A DNA stretch of 52,846 nucleotides from DASWIG01 sp965371445 (lineage in GTDB: Bacteria; Acidobacteriota; Thermoanaerobaculia; Multivoradales; J023): the NCBI GenBank assembly GCA_965371445.1, contig CBDUYN010000055.1, forward strand, positions 1 through 52,846. The letters run 5' to 3'. The position numbers were made by a program, and so were the translations under genes. Of the stretch, positions 52,240 to 52,846 are shown piece by piece (within the stretch, counting starts at the first letter, position 1; each line of letters begins with the position of its first letter). The notes under the pieces are model-generated. The model had not been told where the DNA came from. It searched no databases and saw nothing but the letters and a program-made list of their open reading frames with translations.

Positions 52240-52846
52240 CCCTGACCCTCGGCGATCTGACGCAAGCCGTGGTATCCGCCGAGGAGAGCGTCGAGCTGGC
52301 GGACCGTAGCGGCGATGCCTTCGAAAGGCTGGAAGAGCGGACGACCCTGGCCGACGCCCTGCACCAGGCCGGACGCTGGGAGGAGAGCGCGGCGTCCTTC
52401 CGCGAGGCCGAGGCGATGCAGGCGGAGAGGCAGCCCCAGTATCCGCGGCTTTACTCGGTGCAGGGCTATCGATACTGCGACCTGCTGCTGAGCCGTCCCG
52501 GAGGGACGAATGCTGGGACCGCAGGCGTCCCGCCTGCCCGTCCCGAAGGGACGTCTTCTCTTCGTCCCGAAGGGACGGAATCGTCCCGAAGGGACGCCAT
52601 CGTCCAGGCCCGGGTTTCAACCCGGGACGGCGGCCGAGACGGCCGCCGAAGACAAGGCTACGCGCCCCGGGACCAAGGCGTGGTGTCACAAGACGCCGAG
52701 GCTCGGCCATCCACCGCCGACGCCTCCGTCCAACGCTCCCAGGTCCTTGACCCGGGCGGCGCTCCGCTTGCCACCCAGCCTGGGGCGTCCAACCTCGACC
52801 TGGTGCCGGACGCGGACGCGTGCCGGGACGTCCTGGAGCGGGCGCG
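52200..52846 (+). pseudogene. TPR protein fragment, N-terminally frameshifted and carrying a palindrome insertion
   Basis: In one frame, open to the window edge, the sequence reads LGNLSELTLTLGDLTQAVV, SAEESVELADRSGDAFERLE, ERTTLADALHQAGRWEESAA and AERQPQYPRLYSVQGYRYCD. These are TPR units of the kind found C-terminal to AAA/STAND ATPases in environmental bacteria. After CDLLLS the frame enters about 280 bases of palindromic repeats (reading as RPEGT-type peptides) and then seems to return to family sequence (DACRDVLERA) at the edge. No start codon in this frame gives a complete protein, so it is a pseudogene or a split gene with an in-frame insertion. Confidence 0.55.
52494..52648. repeat. 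Array of short palindromic elements
   Basis: CGTCCCGAAGGGACG, a 6-bp palindrome with GAA loop, occurs at 52539-52553, 52563-52577 and 52582-52596, with a GGA-loop variant at 52494-52508. Between and after them are GCAGGCGTCCCGCCTGC (52521-52537), CCCGGGTTTCAACCCGGG (52609-52626) and CGGCGGCC/GGCCGCCG around GAGAC (52628-52648). Seven hairpins in 155 bases form a mosaic of different palindromic units, like REP-type or mobile palindromic elements. Confidence 0.8.

Noticed and set aside
52494..52648. CRISPR array
   Set aside because: Units are short perfect palindromes of several kinds with irregular 4-30 base gaps, not 25-40 base repeats with uniform spacers.

Overview
This window is GC-rich, gene-dense bacterial DNA that I place, by inference, in the Acidobacteriota (possibly Thermoanaerobaculia-like). 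The strongest pointer is the secreted von Willebrand A protein at 21874-23019, whose N- and C-terminal signatures match the 'VWFA-related Acidobacterial domain' family. Other pointers are the many lipoproteins and secreted peptidases, the carboxypeptidase-regulatory-like repeat protein, an M16 active/inactive pair, a SpoIIE-type phosphatase and FHA proteins. I see no rRNA, tRNA, CRISPR array, prophage or complete insertion sequence. Most genes are single or in two- to five-gene operons, often joined by ATGA/GTGA overlaps.

Region 1-6.7 kb is a divergent Hsp70 operon: a 992-aa protein of unknown function, a J-domain-like protein lacking HPD, a GrpE homologue, Hsp70 and a zinc-ribbon protein. 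Region 6.8-11.6 kb is a secreted/redox operon: a YyaL-type thioredoxin-fold lipoprotein fused to a DsbD-alpha-like domain, then a deiodinase-like selenoprotein read through an in-frame TGA with a SECIS-like hairpin just after it, then an M20 peptidase. Region 11.6-21.2 kb is mostly minus strand: a receiver protein, a TPR protein coupled to a PDZ/membrane/SpoIIE phosphatase, a ThDP enzyme, 1-pyrroline-5-carboxylate dehydrogenase (PruA), DUF423, a small protein and a bacilliredoxin.

Region 21.4-30.2 kb (plus strand, then minus) carries a cupin, the VWFA protein, a YjjX-type NTPase, a double-FHA protein with a good intrinsic terminator, an M16 peptidase pair, a PLP-dependent dehydratase/racemase, pterin carbinolamine dehydratase and a VapBC-type toxin-antitoxin pair. 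Region 30.3-38.9 kb has a decayed histidine kinase tail, a large carboxypeptidase-regulatory-like protein, a TPR lipoprotein, a retropepsin-like protein, a cupin, TrmL, a MATE exporter and an S9 peptidase. Region 39-44.7 kb has a membrane-anchored GspE/PilB-like ATPase with a PEGA partner, an Mrp/ApbC ATPase with a zinc-ribbon/PCP-reductase-fold partner, a sodium symporter, a candidate structured RNA and a MenH-like hydrolase. Region 44.7-52.8 kb has a BNR-repeat protein, a secreted metallo-beta-lactamase-fold/PKD protein behind a GEMM-I (c-di-GMP-class) riboswitch, an APH-type kinase, an amidohydrolase, a nucleotidyltransferase and a TPR fragment whose reading frame holds an array of short palindromes.

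The three most notable signals are the selenoprotein, the GEMM-I riboswitch whose position-20 base looks like A (the variant associated with cyclic AMP-GMP), and the in-frame palindrome array at the right edge. A recurring TANNNT -10 element 6-9 nt before several start codons also suggests leaderless mRNAs are common here. All functional statements come from reading motifs by eye; no search was run.
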